A DNA stretch of 64,000 bases from contig NZ_PQNY01000014.1 of NCBI RefSeq assembly GCF_002917885.1, forward strand, positions 1-64,000, read 5' to 3'. Under the pieces are notes generated by a model. It had not been told where the DNA came from and searched no databases. It saw only the letters and a program-made list of their open reading frames with translations. Below are positions 1 through 8,315 of this stretch, piece after piece. Both the position numbers and the translations under genes were made by a program. Origin of the DNA: Flavobacterium croceum DSM 17960. Its GTDB lineage: Bacteria; Bacteroidota; Bacteroidia; Flavobacteriales; Flavobacteriaceae. The first letter of the stretch is position 1. Every line of letters starts with the position of its first letter.

Positions 1-343
1 TAAAATAATCGTGAATTGTTATTTTTCTATGCTCAAACTTTAATCTTCTTTAAGGATTTCTCTCTTTTTTACGTTCAGCGAAACTGACGCCCAACACACA
101 AATATACGCAATCCTTTATAATAAACAATAATTTTTATACTGTTGTTTTTCAGTTAATTATAATTTAACTTGACAAAATCTATAAATTTTGCGCGTAAAA
201 AATTATATTTTTACGCATAAAATCCTTCTCATAAATAATGCATAAAAAAATTGCCTAATAGTGTTAAATTTATTTTTAAAGGATTAATAATCAAAATCTT
301 AATTACTTTTAAGAAAATCATTATTTGAAAAAGATTTTCTAAA
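1..343. other. Intergenic region at left edge
   Basis: I see no credible coding frame in these 343 bases. The region holds a minus-strand promoter at 99-128, annotated separately, whose transcript would run out of the left edge. A weak inverted repeat (312-319 with 333-340, 13-nt loop) lies just past the tcdA stop codon and could act as a poor terminator for that minus-strand gene. The short hairpin around 73-91 would sit in the leader of the outgoing transcript. The rest is AT-rich sequence without visible structure. Confidence 0.6.
99..128 (-). promoter_or_regulatory. Bacteroidetes-type promoter reading out of the left edge
   Basis: On the minus strand a TTG (plus-strand CAA at 126-128) is followed after exactly 19 nt by TATATTTG (99-106). 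This matches the Bacteroidetes primary-sigma consensus TTG-N19-21-TAnnTTTG. The start point would fall near 93-95 and the transcript would leave the window, so the gene it serves is not visible. Confidence 0.6.
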
Positions 344-1063
344 TTACTTTTTTCCAATAATGTGTTTTACTACAGTTTCGGCTGCATGTAGCCCAAAAAG
401 ACAGGGCATCCAACTGTTGGTTCCATAAAACGACCTTTTAAAATTTGTGCCATCTGTCATTTTTACACTCTCGTAATCGGGTCTTTCATATGAGTATACG
501 GCTTTAACCCCCGAAGAAATTCCTTCTTTTTTTAATCGTTTTCTGATTACTTTTGCCAACGGACAATAATCGGTTTTACTAATGTCTGTAACTTTTACTT
601 TTGAGGCATCATATTTACCGCCTGCTCCTAAACTTGTTATTAATTTTACTTTTTTTCGTTTACTGGCCAAAATTAAATTGAGTTTAGGAGTAACACTATC
701 TATACAATCCAAAACATAATCAAACTTTTTATCAACCAATTCATAGGCTCTTTCTGGAGAAAGAAATTCTTTAATAGGAATTAAATTTAATTCAGGGTTT
801 ATATCAAGCAAACGCTGGCTTACAACCTCTACTTTTGGCATTCCTACTGTAGAATGCAATGCAGGTAATTGCCTATTGATATTGGTAATGTCTACTGTAT
901 CGCCATCAACAATGGTAAGGTTGCCTATTCCTGCTCGCACTAAAAACTCTGCTGCAAAAGAACCTACACCGCCTAAACCTACAACCAAAACATGAGATTT
1001 TTTTAATTTTTCGACACCTTCGGGTTTAAATAATAATACTGCTCTTTCTTGCCATTTTGCCAT
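344..1063 (-). CDS. tcdA: tRNA threonylcarbamoyladenosine dehydratase TcdA (ThiF/E1-like)
   Basis: E1-like ATP-dependent enzyme that cyclises threonylcarbamoyladenosine at position 37 of ANN-decoding tRNAs to ct6A. The 239-residue product has the nucleotide-binding GLGGVG at 29-34, the acidic strand end IVDGD at 51-55, the NINRQ motif at 61-65, a CIDS segment near 120 and a following SLGAGGKYD stretch. All are typical of TcdA/CsdL, and the length is slightly under the usual 250-270. It lies 66 nt downstream of the TatD-family gene on the same strand. A possible -7 box TACTTTTG (minus strand, 1090-1097) in the gap would give it its own short-leader promoter, but no -33 TTG is visible. Confidence 0.9.
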   Translation of the reverse strand: MAKWQERAVLLFKPEGVEKLKKSHVLVVGLGGVGSFAAEFLVRAGIGNLTIVDGDTVDITNINRQLPALHSTVGMPKVEVVSQRLLDINPELNLIPIKEFLSPERAYELVDKKFDYVLDCIDSVTPKLNLILASKRKKVKLITSLGAGGKYDASKVKVTDISKTDYCPLAKVIRKRLKKEGISSGVKAVYSYERPDYESVKMTDGTNFKRSFYGTNSWMPCLFGLHAAETVVKHIIGKK

Positions 1064-1129
1064 AAATAGTTGTTTTTATTTTACAAGTACAAAAGTATTT
1101 AAAATTATGAATTTTTTGTATCTAAATTG

Positions 1130-1801
1130 TTAGTCGTCTAAATCCTCGTTATAATTTGGGAATACTAATTTAAAGTTTTTTAGCAATTGAATTTTTACTG
1201 TTTCTACCTCAATTTCTTTATAAGATGCCGCAAGTGTGTAGACATCTTCAATTGTTTCCTCTATAGTGTCGGTTTCTAAAAATACTTGATTTAGTGGTAG
1301 TTGTTTAAATACATTTTTGAGTTCTGGATTTTTTATTAAATATTTCCCAAACGATAAATAAAATCCCTCTCTTATTAATTGATTTGCAAGTATTTCATTT
1401 TTGGAAAAACCATGTATAATAATAGGAACCGTAATAGAAAGTTTTTTTTTAATAGCAATTAGTTCTTGAAACGCAGAAACACAATGAATGATGAGTGGTT
1501 TTTGGTGTTTTTCTGCCAATAGTATTTGTTGTTCAAATACCTTTTTTTGTAGTTCTACAGGGGTAGAGATGCGTTTATCCAACCCGCATTCTCCCACGGC
1601 AAGCGCATTGTTGTTTTCTAACTTTTGGTTGATAATTTCCAAATCTTTGTCCAATCTATTCAAATCAATGTACCAAGGATGAATTCCTATAGAATAAAAA
1701 CGCACAGCTTCATTAAACTCATTTGGGTATTGGTTTAGTACCTCTATAGTGTTCAAATTTTTTGACGATGTATGTGTATGTAAGTTGATGTATTTTGACA
1801 T
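1130..1801 (-). CDS. TatD-family metal-dependent hydrolase
   Basis: Amidohydrolase-fold protein of the TatD DNase family. The metal-ligand HTH sits at 8-10, followed by GIHPW near 39-43, a VGECGLD segment carrying the family glutamate near 70, IIHC near 105 and ETDT near 175. All are in the family order. At 223 residues it is shorter than the usual 255-265, as many Bacteroidetes TatD proteins are. TatD proteins are 3'-5' exonucleases or D-aminoacyl-type hydrolases in other bacteria; the substrate here is unknown. The gene is divergent from the MFS transporter and precedes tcdA on the same strand, so co-transcription with tcdA is possible. Confidence 0.85.
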   Translation of the reverse strand: MSKYINLHTHTSSKNLNTIEVLNQYPNEFNEAVRFYSIGIHPWYIDLNRLDKDLEIINQKLENNNALAVGECGLDKRISTPVELQKKVFEQQILLAEKHQKPLIIHCVSAFQELIAIKKKLSITVPIIIHGFSKNEILANQLIREGFYLSFGKYLIKNPELKNVFKQLPLNQVFLETDTIEETIEDVYTLAASYKEIEVETVKIQLLKNFKLVFPNYNEDLDD

Positions 1802-1877
1802 GTTTGTTTCACAAATAGTTCGAGCTAAAGTACTAAAAAAGACACATAACTTAGTACCTTTGCACTTTAAAAATACT

Positions 1878-3113
1878 ATGTTACTACATTACCTACGCCG
1901 ATATATAAATAACTTTAAAGGATTTTCTAGAGAAATTTGGATACTTACTTTAGTTACATTTATCAATAGAGCAGGAACTATGGTATTACCTTTTTTATCT
2001 AAATATTTAAAAGATGATTTAGGGTTCAATTATGCGCAAATTGGAAATGTTTTGTTCTTTTTTGGTCTTGGTTCTATGCTAGGCTCATGGCTTGGAGGGA
2101 AACTTTCAGACAAAATTGGTTTTTATCGTATTATGATTATGAGTTTAGTAGTAACTGGTTTTGCCTTTATTGCTTTGCAGTATATTACAACTTATATTGG
2201 TTTTTGTTTGGCAATTTTTTTAACAATGGTAGTGGCAGATATGTTTAGACCTGCCATGTTTGTATCATTAAATGTGTATGCAAAACCCGAAAATAGAACC
2301 CGAGCTCTTACTTTAGTTCGTTTGGCTGTAAATTTAGGTTTTGCCGCAGGGCCTGCTTTAGGAGGATTAATCATTATGAATATTGGATATAAAGGACTCT
2401 TTTGGGCAGATGGAATTACTTGTATTTTATCTATTCTTATTTTTTGGCTATTGGTAAAAGAAAAAAAGAAACCCATCGAATCTAAAGAAGCCAAACAACT
2501 TTTGGAAGCTAGTAGAGAATCTGTTTTTAAAGACAAACCTTTTTGGATTTTTCTATTTATGTGTGTTGTTACAGGGGTTTTGTTTTTTCAATTATTTACA
2601 ACCATTCCTTTGTATCATAAAGATCAATTTAATTTAACAGAACTCCAAACGGGTTTATTACTTACATTAAATGGTATTTTAATTTTCTTTCTCGAAATGC
2701 CTATTGTAAGTTATATAGAGCGACATCAAATAAATAAAGTTAAGGTTGTAACTCTTGGTTGTTTTTTAATGAGTGTAAGTTTGTTTTTAATGCTTATTAA
2801 TGTTTGGGCAGGCATATTAGTCATCATGATGCTATTTATGACGGTAGCCGAAATGTTTGCATTTCCATTTTCCAACTCATTTGCTATGAGCCGAGCTCCA
2901 AAAGGGCACGAAGGAAGGTATATGGCCATATTTACAATGAGTTTTAGTGCAGCTCATATTTTAAGTGCCAAATTGGGAATGGGAATTGTTGATTATTTTG
3001 GGTATCAAAAAAATTGGCTTTTTATGGGCGTTTTAGGTTTAGTTGGAACTTATGCGGGTTATAAAGTTTTACAACTTTTAGCAAAAGAAACTCAAACTAA
3101 AAGCGATTTTTAA
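1878..3113 (+). CDS. MFS transporter
   Basis: Twelve-helix major facilitator protein of about 411 residues. The loop between helices 2 and 3 has the motif-A-like sequence GSWLGGKLSDKIG. The reading frame stays open back to 1749, but that stretch is antisense to the start of tatD and contains no hydrophobic start. I therefore chose the ATG at 1878, which directly precedes a basic stretch and helix 1. A -7 box TACCTTTG at 1855-1862 supports this. The substrate cannot be read from sequence; drug or metabolite efflux are both possible. Its 3' end overlaps the convergent 3110-3643 gene by 4 nt. Confidence 0.85.
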   Translation: MLLHYLRRYINNFKGFSREIWILTLVTFINRAGTMVLPFLSKYLKDDLGFNYAQIGNVLFFFGLGSMLGSWLGGKLSDKIGFYRIMIMSLVVTGFAFIALQYITTYIGFCLAIFLTMVVADMFRPAMFVSLNVYAKPENRTRALTLVRLAVNLGFAAGPALGGLIIMNIGYKGLFWADGITCILSILIFWLLVKEKKKPIESKEAKQLLEASRESVFKDKPFWIFLFMCVVTGVLFFQLFTTIPLYHKDQFNLTELQTGLLLTLNGILIFFLEMPIVSYIERHQINKVKVVTLGCFLMSVSLFLMLINVWAGILVIMMLFMTVAEMFAFPFSNSFAMSRAPKGHEGRYMAIFTMSFSAAHILSAKLGMGIVDYFGYQKNWLFMGVLGLVGTYAGYKVLQLLAKETQTKSDF

Positions 3114-3643
3114 AGTAAATATTTTTGTCTAATTTCTTGAAAACTCTTTCCACTCGTAAGCATTTCTTCTACAATTTGTTTTCTTAATAAATCTACATCA
3201 ACTACCTTTAAGTATTTGCACCACTGATTTTCTGTAAGCAATTGCCTAATTTTTTTTAAAAGGTTCATGGTTTCGGTACTGTTTCGCAATACTTCTTCGC
3301 TCTTAAAGTGAATACTATTTTTATGATAATACTGAGCTGTTTTAGCTTCAAAATCTACTTTAATAAAGTACAATTTTTCATAGTCGTTTTCCGGAAAAAA
3401 ATCAGTCCATTTTGCAAAACCTAGTTTGGTTCTGTTTGTGTTTTTAGTATGAGTATTTAACTTCCATTTACAATGAGCAGCTCTTCCCCAATGATTGGAG
3501 TATCTATAAACACCTTGTTCTGTAAAATAATATCTACTACCCGATTTACTTTTGTACGAACAAACTAACGAGTTAATTTCGTTTAGATGCGCTTCATTAA
3601 ATTCGCAATACGTATTTCTGTAAAAATTGTGTTTGTTGTACAA
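3110..3643 (-). CDS. Hypothetical protein, Bacteroidetes-type
   Basis: I do not recognise a characterised family. The 177-residue product has no signal peptide and no membrane segment. It is rich in aromatic and basic residues (SRYYFTEQGVYRYSNHWGRAAHC around 36-58) and ends in a predicted helix with a KSFQEIRQKYLL-like tail. The pattern resembles conserved Bacteroidetes hypothetical proteins, but no catalytic motif is evident. The gene is convergent with the MFS transporter, and codon use looks like the neighbours. It is probably a real gene because the frame is long, uninterrupted and well composed. Confidence 0.6.
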   Translation of the reverse strand: MYNKHNFYRNTYCEFNEAHLNEINSLVCSYKSKSGSRYYFTEQGVYRYSNHWGRAAHCKWKLNTHTKNTNRTKLGFAKWTDFFPENDYEKLYFIKVDFEAKTAQYYHKNSIHFKSEEVLRNSTETMNLLKKIRQLLTENQWCKYLKVVDVDLLRKQIVEEMLTSGKSFQEIRQKYLL

Positions 3644-3728
3644 GAGCTTATATTTTCATAACAAAATTATAAAAAACAGTTGAAATGCTAAATTCACCTT
3701 AAAATAAGTTAAAATATTGTAAAACAGC

Positions 3729-3759
3729 TTGAACCATTTAAAAGACTCTATTAATTTTG
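3729..3759 (+). promoter_or_regulatory. Promoter of the coiled-coil secreted protein gene
   Basis: TTG at 3729-3731 and TAATTTTG at 3752-3759 are separated by 20 nt, matching the Bacteroidetes TTG-N19-21-TAnnTTTG promoter. A start near 3765 would give a leader of about 25 nt before the ATG at 3790. Confidence 0.6.
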
Positions 3760-3789
3760 AACAAGAAATCAATCAAATACTAAATTCAT

Positions 3790-4770
3790 ATGTTTAAAAG
3801 AAATGTAATTTTAGCAACATTTGTAGTCAGTTCATTGTTTATAACCACTACAAATACATGGGCACAAAAACAAAAAACATTAAAAGAAGTAAACAATAAT
3901 GTGCTGTTTATGACTTGGAATAAAACTACTCCCGAGTCTGAAATGAATGACGACATTAAAGCCTTAAAAGAACACGGTGTTACAATTAAGTATTCTAATG
4001 TTAAACGTAATGAAAATGGAGAAATCATGTCGATAAAAGTTGATTTTAAAGATGCAGAAGGCAACACAGGAAGTACCGAATATAATGGAAAACAACCTAT
4101 TTCGGGAATAAAATTTTTTAAAACTTCAGAAGGTGTTGGTTTTGGCGAAGCTCCAAGAGGAACATCTTCTTTTCCAAATATGATGTGGAGCGGAGATGAT
4201 TTTCCAGGTATGGGCTTAGGGTTACGCGATATGCCAAATATGGATATGCTTAAAAATCAATTGGAAGAACATCAATTTAATTTTTCAAGCCCAAATGGAG
4301 AAGGCATGGGTAAAGGTTCGTCTAAAATTGTGATTAAAAAGCCTGGTAAAAAAACGTTAATTATAGAAAACGGAGAAGTGATAGAAGGTGGTGATGATTA
4401 TACACCTGAAGAAATAGAGCAAATAAAAAAGAATAATCAGATACAATTGGGTAGTGGAGACATGCTTGGTAAATTTAATTTTGATGACAAAAATTTAAAC
4501 GATTTGCTCAAGCCCAATGAAAGTATGAAAGAGCAATTTGATCGTTTGCAAAAAGAAATGGATAGTATGCGTAAAAGATTAGATGAATCTAAAGAAGAAT
4601 CTGAAAAACAGAATTTTAACAAAGAGGAAAAATCAGGCAACGCTGTAGATAAAACCACAGAAGAAATGCTAAAAGCAAAAGAAGAAATGTTAAAAGCTAA
4701 ATCAGAACTTGAAAAAGCTAAAAAAGAATTGCAGAAAGCAAAATCAGAATTAAAAACACAAAGAATCTAA
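3790..4770 (+). CDS. Secreted hypothetical protein with C-terminal coiled coil
   Basis: No characterised family recognised. Residues 1-26 form a signal peptide (basic start, hydrophobic core, ending in TWAQ), so the 326-residue product is exported. A middle region is rich in G, M, P and F (about 110-175). The C-terminal third is a long charged helix that ends in near-repeats of KAKEEML and KSELEKAKKEL with heptad-like spacing, consistent with a coiled coil. A consensus promoter lies at 3729-3759 and a strong terminator follows at 4798, so it is probably monocistronic. A structural or envelope-binding role is possible but not shown. Confidence 0.65.
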   Translation: MFKRNVILATFVVSSLFITTTNTWAQKQKTLKEVNNNVLFMTWNKTTPESEMNDDIKALKEHGVTIKYSNVKRNENGEIMSIKVDFKDAEGNTGSTEYNGKQPISGIKFFKTSEGVGFGEAPRGTSSFPNMMWSGDDFPGMGLGLRDMPNMDMLKNQLEEHQFNFSSPNGEGMGKGSSKIVIKKPGKKTLIIENGEVIEGGDDYTPEEIEQIKKNNQIQLGSGDMLGKFNFDDKNLNDLLKPNESMKEQFDRLQKEMDSMRKRLDESKEESEKQNFNKEEKSGNAVDKTTEEMLKAKEEMLKAKSELEKAKKELQKAKSELKTQRI

Positions 4771-4797
4771 ATTGTATTTATTTAGAATTTAAAAAAA

Positions 4798-4840
4798 AGA
4801 CCATTCAAAAATTTAACGTTTTTGAGTGGTCTTTTCTATT
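4798..4840 (+). terminator. Rho-independent terminator
   Basis: A 14-bp stem (4798-4811 with 4819-4832, one G-T pair) with a 7-nt loop is followed by a T-rich tract, directly downstream of the coiled-coil protein gene. The following -7 box TATTTTTG (4837-4844) overlaps the tail and probably starts transcription of the mini-gene at 4860. Confidence 0.8.
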
Positions 4841-4859
4841 TTTGCAGAAAAAATAAATA

Positions 4860-5000
4860 ATGTACAAACTTTTAGCTCAACTAAACAAAATACTTCTACC
4901 TAGTTTTACCAAACAAAAGCTAGATATTACAAAAGCTACGAGGTTTCAAAAAGCCATTTTAGCATGGAGATATTTTGTAACCACTAGAGCTTTGAAATAG
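4860..5000 (+). CDS. 46-residue basic mini-protein (often mislabelled SsrA-binding)
   Basis: A short frame starting MYKLLAQLNKILLPSFTKQK and ending AWRYFVTTRALK. From memory, this resembles a conserved Flavobacteriaceae mini-protein of about 45 residues (pattern KLLPSFTK...W..Y...R.L) that databases often call SsrA-binding protein, although it is far too short to be SmpB. It has no signal peptide; it is basic and has one amphipathic helix. A -7 box TATTTTTG at 4837-4844 lies 15 nt before the ATG. It ends 15 nt from the stop of the convergent apt gene. Function unknown. Confidence 0.6.
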   Translation: MYKLLAQLNKILLPSFTKQKLDITKATRFQKAILAWRYFVTTRALK

Positions 5001-5015
5001 TTTACAAAAACTAGA

Positions 5016-5528
5016 TTAATAGGTAATTGCAGCAAAAATATTTTTATTTTTAAGCTTATCTCTACCTTTTAAAAAGTGTAGTTCCATTAAAAAATTAAGC
5101 TGAACAATTTCGCCACCCAATTTTTCAACCAGTTCACAAACAGCTTTAGCTGTGCCACCTGTTGCCAAAACATCGTCGTGTATAAGTACTTTATCGCCAG
5201 GATTGATCGAATCTGTATGTATTTCTAGTGTATCTGTACCGTATTCTAGCGTATAACTAGCAGACAATGTAGAAAAAGGTAATTTATTGGGCTTTCTTAC
5301 CGGAACAAAACCTGCTTTTAGCTCTTGTGCCAACAGCATTCCAAACAAAAAACCACGACTTTCAATACCTACAACTTTATCAATTTTTTTATTTTCTAAT
5401 GATTGTAAAAGAACATGTAAAAAATCTTGTCGAGCTTCAAAGTTATTGAGCATAGGGGTAATGTCTTTAAACAAAATTCCTTCTTTTGGAAAGTCTTGAA
5501 TATCACGAATATACTTTTCTAATTTCAT
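5016..5528 (-). CDS. apt: Adenine phosphoribosyltransferase
   Basis: Converts adenine and PRPP to AMP in purine salvage. The 170-residue product has the usual Apt length. It contains the N-terminal RDIQDFPKEGILFKDITP block, GIESRGFLFG, and the PRPP loop HDDVLATGGTAKA near 123-135. The frame extends upstream to 5570, but I chose the ATG at 5528 (MKLEKYIRDIQDFP) because it matches the family N terminus, and the extension would run into the tRNA promoter region. The gene is divergent from tRNA-Arg. The aspartate pair and ATGGTA signature are intact. Confidence 0.93.
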   Translation of the reverse strand: MKLEKYIRDIQDFPKEGILFKDITPMLNNFEARQDFLHVLLQSLENKKIDKVVGIESRGFLFGMLLAQELKAGFVPVRKPNKLPFSTLSASYTLEYGTDTLEIHTDSINPGDKVLIHDDVLATGGTAKAVCELVEKLGGEIVQLNFLMELHFLKGRDKLKNKNIFAAITY

Positions 5529-5554
5529 ATTTTTAAATAAATGAGTAAAAATTC

Positions 5555-5585
5555 TTTGCAAGTTAATCAATTTTATCTATATTTG
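5555..5585 (+). promoter_or_regulatory. Promoter of tRNA-Arg
   Basis: TTTG at 5555-5558 and TATATTTG at 5578-5585 are separated by 19 nt, a full match to the Bacteroidetes promoter consensus. It sits 15 nt before the first base of the mature tRNA, so the start point would be a few bases upstream of the tRNA. Confidence 0.75.
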
Positions 5586-5600
5586 CACCCACAAAATAAA

Positions 5601-5674
5601 GGCCTCGTGGCGCAACTGAATAGCGCATCTGATTACGGCTCAGAAGGTTACAGGTTTGAATCCTGTCGAGGTCA
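5601..5674 (+). tRNA. tRNA-Arg (anticodon ACG)
   Basis: A complete cloverleaf is visible. The acceptor stem is 5601-5607 with 5667-5673 (one G-T pair) and the discriminator A is 5674. The D stem is GCGC at 5610-5613 with 5623-5626. The anticodon stem is TCTGA/TCAGA with loop TTACGGC, and the anticodon ACG is at 5635-5637. The T arm is ACAGG-TTTGAAT-CCTGT at 5650-5666. The anticodon wobble A is expected to be deaminated to inosine by TadA. CCA is not encoded. It has its own promoter and terminator. Confidence 0.96.
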
Positions 5675-5681
5675 CTAAAAT

Positions 5682-5725
5682 AAAACGTAAAATTCTGAAA
5701 AATAGAGTTTTACGTTTTTTATTTT
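5682..5725 (+). terminator. Terminator of tRNA-Arg
   Basis: A 15-bp stem (5682-5696 with 5704-5718, one G-T pair) with a 7-nt loop runs into six T residues. It begins 8 nt past the tRNA. Because the stem starts with an A-run it may also act on the minus strand for the MFS gene ending at 5761. Confidence 0.8.
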
Positions 5726-5760
5726 GTAGTAATTTCTATATAATTCCTATTTATATTGAT

Positions 5761-7017
5761 TTAAGTTTGATGTTTTTCAAATTTAAAATTTCTCAATTTA
5801 GGCACTTTTACAAAAGTAAAAGCCACTACACCTAGTGTAAGGCAACCACCAACTACTACGGCTCTCACTGTTCCGAGCCAATTTGCCATAACACCACTCT
5901 CAAAATCGCCCAATTCATTCGATGAGGTTACAAAAATTGTATTTACAGCAGAAACTCTTCCGCGCATGGCATCGGGAGTGAGTAGTTGCAAAATTGTACT
6001 TCGTATTACAACACTTACAGCATCAAACATTCCAGATAATAATAACATAAAAAATGATAAATACACATTGGTAGATATTCCAAAAACAATAATAGAAAGT
6101 GCAAAACCCGTTACACACAAAAATAATTTTTTACCAGGCTGGGTTTTTAAGGGTAAAAACGATAGTAACCCCAATGTTAGTATTGCTCCAATACCAGGGG
6201 CTGCTCTAAGTGCTCCAAAGCCCATTTCATTAATATGTAAAATTTCTTTTTGATACACAGGAAGCAAAGCAATAGCACCACCAAACAATACCGAAAACAT
6301 ATCTAATAGTTGTGCGGCGAGTAATTCGGGCGTTTTTACAACAAACTTAACTCCTTCGGTAATACTATGTAAAATAGGTTCTTTTTCTTTTTTTAAAATA
6401 GGTTTTTTATTGATTAATGTTAAAGGTAGAAATAGCATCAATAATATGAGTATAACAAACAATAAACCTTTTTGTATGCCTAAAGAAGCTATAAAAACTC
6501 CAGCTACTAAAGGACCAATTACGGCGCCAAGCTGCCAAGACATACTACTCCAACTGGTTCCGTTGGTATATAATTCTCTAGGAACTATTAGACCAAAAAG
6601 TGAAAACATTGCCGGGCCGTAAAACGCTCTTAATATACCACCTATAAATACCATTCCGTAGATAAGATATACAATAGTATTGGTTGTACTATTTTCTGTA
6701 AAATAAGGCGTTGCCAAAAAGAATAATACGACGCCAGTAATAATATAACCCGATAAACACGTGAGTACTACTTTTCGTTTTTCGCTTTCATCTACATAAT
6801 GTCCTGCTAGTAAAGAAAATCCAATTGCAGGAATAACTTCGGCCAAACCAACCAATCCTAATGAAAGTTTATTATTTGTTAATTGATATACCCAATAATA
6901 AAGTATTGTAGATTGCATATTTAGGCAAAAAATAATCCCAAAACGCGATAGCAAAAAAAGTTTGAACTCTTTTATGGTAAGAGAAGGATTTTTGGTAATA
7001 AATTTTTTTAAAAACAT
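5761..7017 (-). CDS. MFS transporter
   Basis: A 418-residue integral membrane protein with about twelve hydrophobic segments, the motif-A-like GHYVDESEKRKV near residue 73, and a long central loop rich in K and E around 205-220. The pattern resembles the MFS_3/enterobactin-exporter-like group common in Bacteroidetes, but the substrate is unknown. It begins one base after the NUDIX gene stop on the same strand, so the two are almost certainly co-transcribed. It ends shortly after the tRNA-Arg terminator on the opposite strand. Confidence 0.85.
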   Translation of the reverse strand: MFLKKFITKNPSLTIKEFKLFLLSRFGIIFCLNMQSTILYYWVYQLTNNKLSLGLVGLAEVIPAIGFSLLAGHYVDESEKRKVVLTCLSGYIITGVVLFFLATPYFTENSTTNTIVYLIYGMVFIGGILRAFYGPAMFSLFGLIVPRELYTNGTSWSSMSWQLGAVIGPLVAGVFIASLGIQKGLLFVILILLMLFLPLTLINKKPILKKEKEPILHSITEGVKFVVKTPELLAAQLLDMFSVLFGGAIALLPVYQKEILHINEMGFGALRAAPGIGAILTLGLLSFLPLKTQPGKKLFLCVTGFALSIIVFGISTNVYLSFFMLLLSGMFDAVSVVIRSTILQLLTPDAMRGRVSAVNTIFVTSSNELGDFESGVMANWLGTVRAVVVGGCLTLGVVAFTFVKVPKLRNFKFEKHQT

Positions 7018-7018
7018 G

Positions 7019-7540
7019 TTATTTTGATAAATAATACTCAGAAATTACATTTTTAACAGATATAAATCCGATTTTGTTTAAATCTATTTCCGATTTTTTA
7101 AGCCAAATTAGTTTACTAATTTCATCAGGAGCTTGTATGTGTATTGTGTCTGTACTCATAGAAATTTCATAAAAAATATCCATAGTTCTATACGGAACAT
7201 TTTTATACAAATAATTATTTGGAGCAGTGGTAATATATTTTAATTGTTTTTTATTCAATTCAATACCCAATTCTTCCCATACTTCTCTACAAGCAGCTGC
7301 TTCCGCATTTTCATCGGGATCTATAAAACCACCAGGTAAATCGAGTTTGCCTTTATCGGGTTCTACATTTCTTTCTGTAAATAAAATTTTATCTTCAAAA
7401 GTAAATATCAAAGCTACTGCTGCTGCAATATTATGGTAGAGCGTGTAGTGGCACGATGGGCATTGTATTTTAAAATTATTTTCAACAACTACAGCTTTTG
7501 AAGCACAGTTTGGACAATAAGTAATAAACGATTTTTCCAT
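7019..7540 (-). CDS. NUDIX hydrolase with N-terminal zinc ribbon
   Basis: Nucleoside-diphosphate-X hydrolase. Residues 9-31 (CPNC...CPSC) form a four-cysteine zinc ribbon like that of NudC/ADP-ribose-type enzymes. The Nudix box GGFIDPDENAEAAACREVWEELG fits GX5EX7REUXEEXGU exactly. I start at the ATG at 7540 (MEKSFITYCPNC); an in-frame TTG at 7558 would add six residues but is less likely. The 173-residue length suits a small housecleaning enzyme. It is probably the first gene of a two-gene operon with the MFS transporter at 5761. Substrate unknown. Confidence 0.85.
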   Translation of the reverse strand: MEKSFITYCPNCASKAVVVENNFKIQCPSCHYTLYHNIAAAVALIFTFEDKILFTERNVEPDKGKLDLPGGFIDPDENAEAAACREVWEELGIELNKKQLKYITTAPNNYLYKNVPYRTMDIFYEISMSTDTIHIQAPDEISKLIWLKKSEIDLNKIGFISVKNVISEYYLSK

Positions 7541-7616
7541 AAAAAAATTAAAACTCAAAGATACATAAAGGTTTCAAATAGCTTATAAATTATTAGTTTT
7601 ACCAAAAAATAAATTC

Positions 7617-8186
7617 ATGACCGATTTTAATTTTGATGCTCGTTTTGAGAATGAAATTTTTACTGCCAATGATTTTTCTTTCAAAGAATTTGAAAACTGC
7701 ACGTTTATAAAATGTGATTTTAGAAATAGTTCGTTGCAAAACGCTCGGTTTTTAGACTGCACATTTGAAGATTGTAATTTTAATCATGCAAAAATAAACC
7801 ATGTATCATTGCGAGGTGTTTGGTTTGTGGGCTGTGATTTTACTTCGGTAAATTTTTCTATGACCGATCAAATTATTTATGAATTTCATTTTAAAAGTTG
7901 TTTGTTAGATTATGCTCAATTTTACAAATTAAAACTAAACAAAATACAATTTTTAGATTGTAGTATGGTTTCGGTAGATTTTATGGAAACCAATTTAGAG
8001 CAAGCTGTTTTTGATAATTGTAATCTACGCTTAGCCGTATTTAGTAAATCTAATTTACAAAAAGTAGATTTTTTAACGAGTTATAATTTTTCAATAGATC
8101 CAGAAAATAATAAACTTAAAGGTGCTATTTTTTCGCAAGAAAATGTAATCGGTTTATTGGAAAAGTATCAAATTCAAATTAAATAG
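7617..8186 (+). CDS. Pentapeptide-repeat protein
   Basis: A 189-residue soluble protein in which F or L recurs about every five residues with C, D or N between (for example NCTFIKCDF, DCTFEDCNF, FLDCSMVSVDF). This is the signature of a right-handed quadrilateral beta helix. It has no signal peptide and no membrane segment. Some members of the superfamily (Qnr, MfpA) mimic DNA and protect gyrase, but most flavobacterial members are of unknown role and nothing here shows gyrase binding. It is unusually rich in cysteine. It is probably monocistronic, divergent from the NUDIX gene. Confidence 0.8.
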   Translation: MTDFNFDARFENEIFTANDFSFKEFENCTFIKCDFRNSSLQNARFLDCTFEDCNFNHAKINHVSLRGVWFVGCDFTSVNFSMTDQIIYEFHFKSCLLDYAQFYKLKLNKIQFLDCSMVSVDFMETNLEQAVFDNCNLRLAVFSKSNLQKVDFLTSYNFSIDPENNKLKGAIFSQENVIGLLEKYQIQIK

Positions 8187-8315
8187 TTGAGGTAATATAT
8201 TTGATTTGTAGATTTTTATACTTTAAAATTTTATTTTTCTTAATAATAGTAGATTATTTTTATCAAAAATTTATTATTCTACTTATATTTGTGTTTATCA
8301 ATATAAACTAACGCT

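Noticed and set aside
1749..1877. N-terminal 43-residue extension of the MFS transporter
   Set aside because: It overlaps the tatD start on the other strand, and the TACCTTTG box at 1855-1862 lies inside it; the ATG at 1878 is better.
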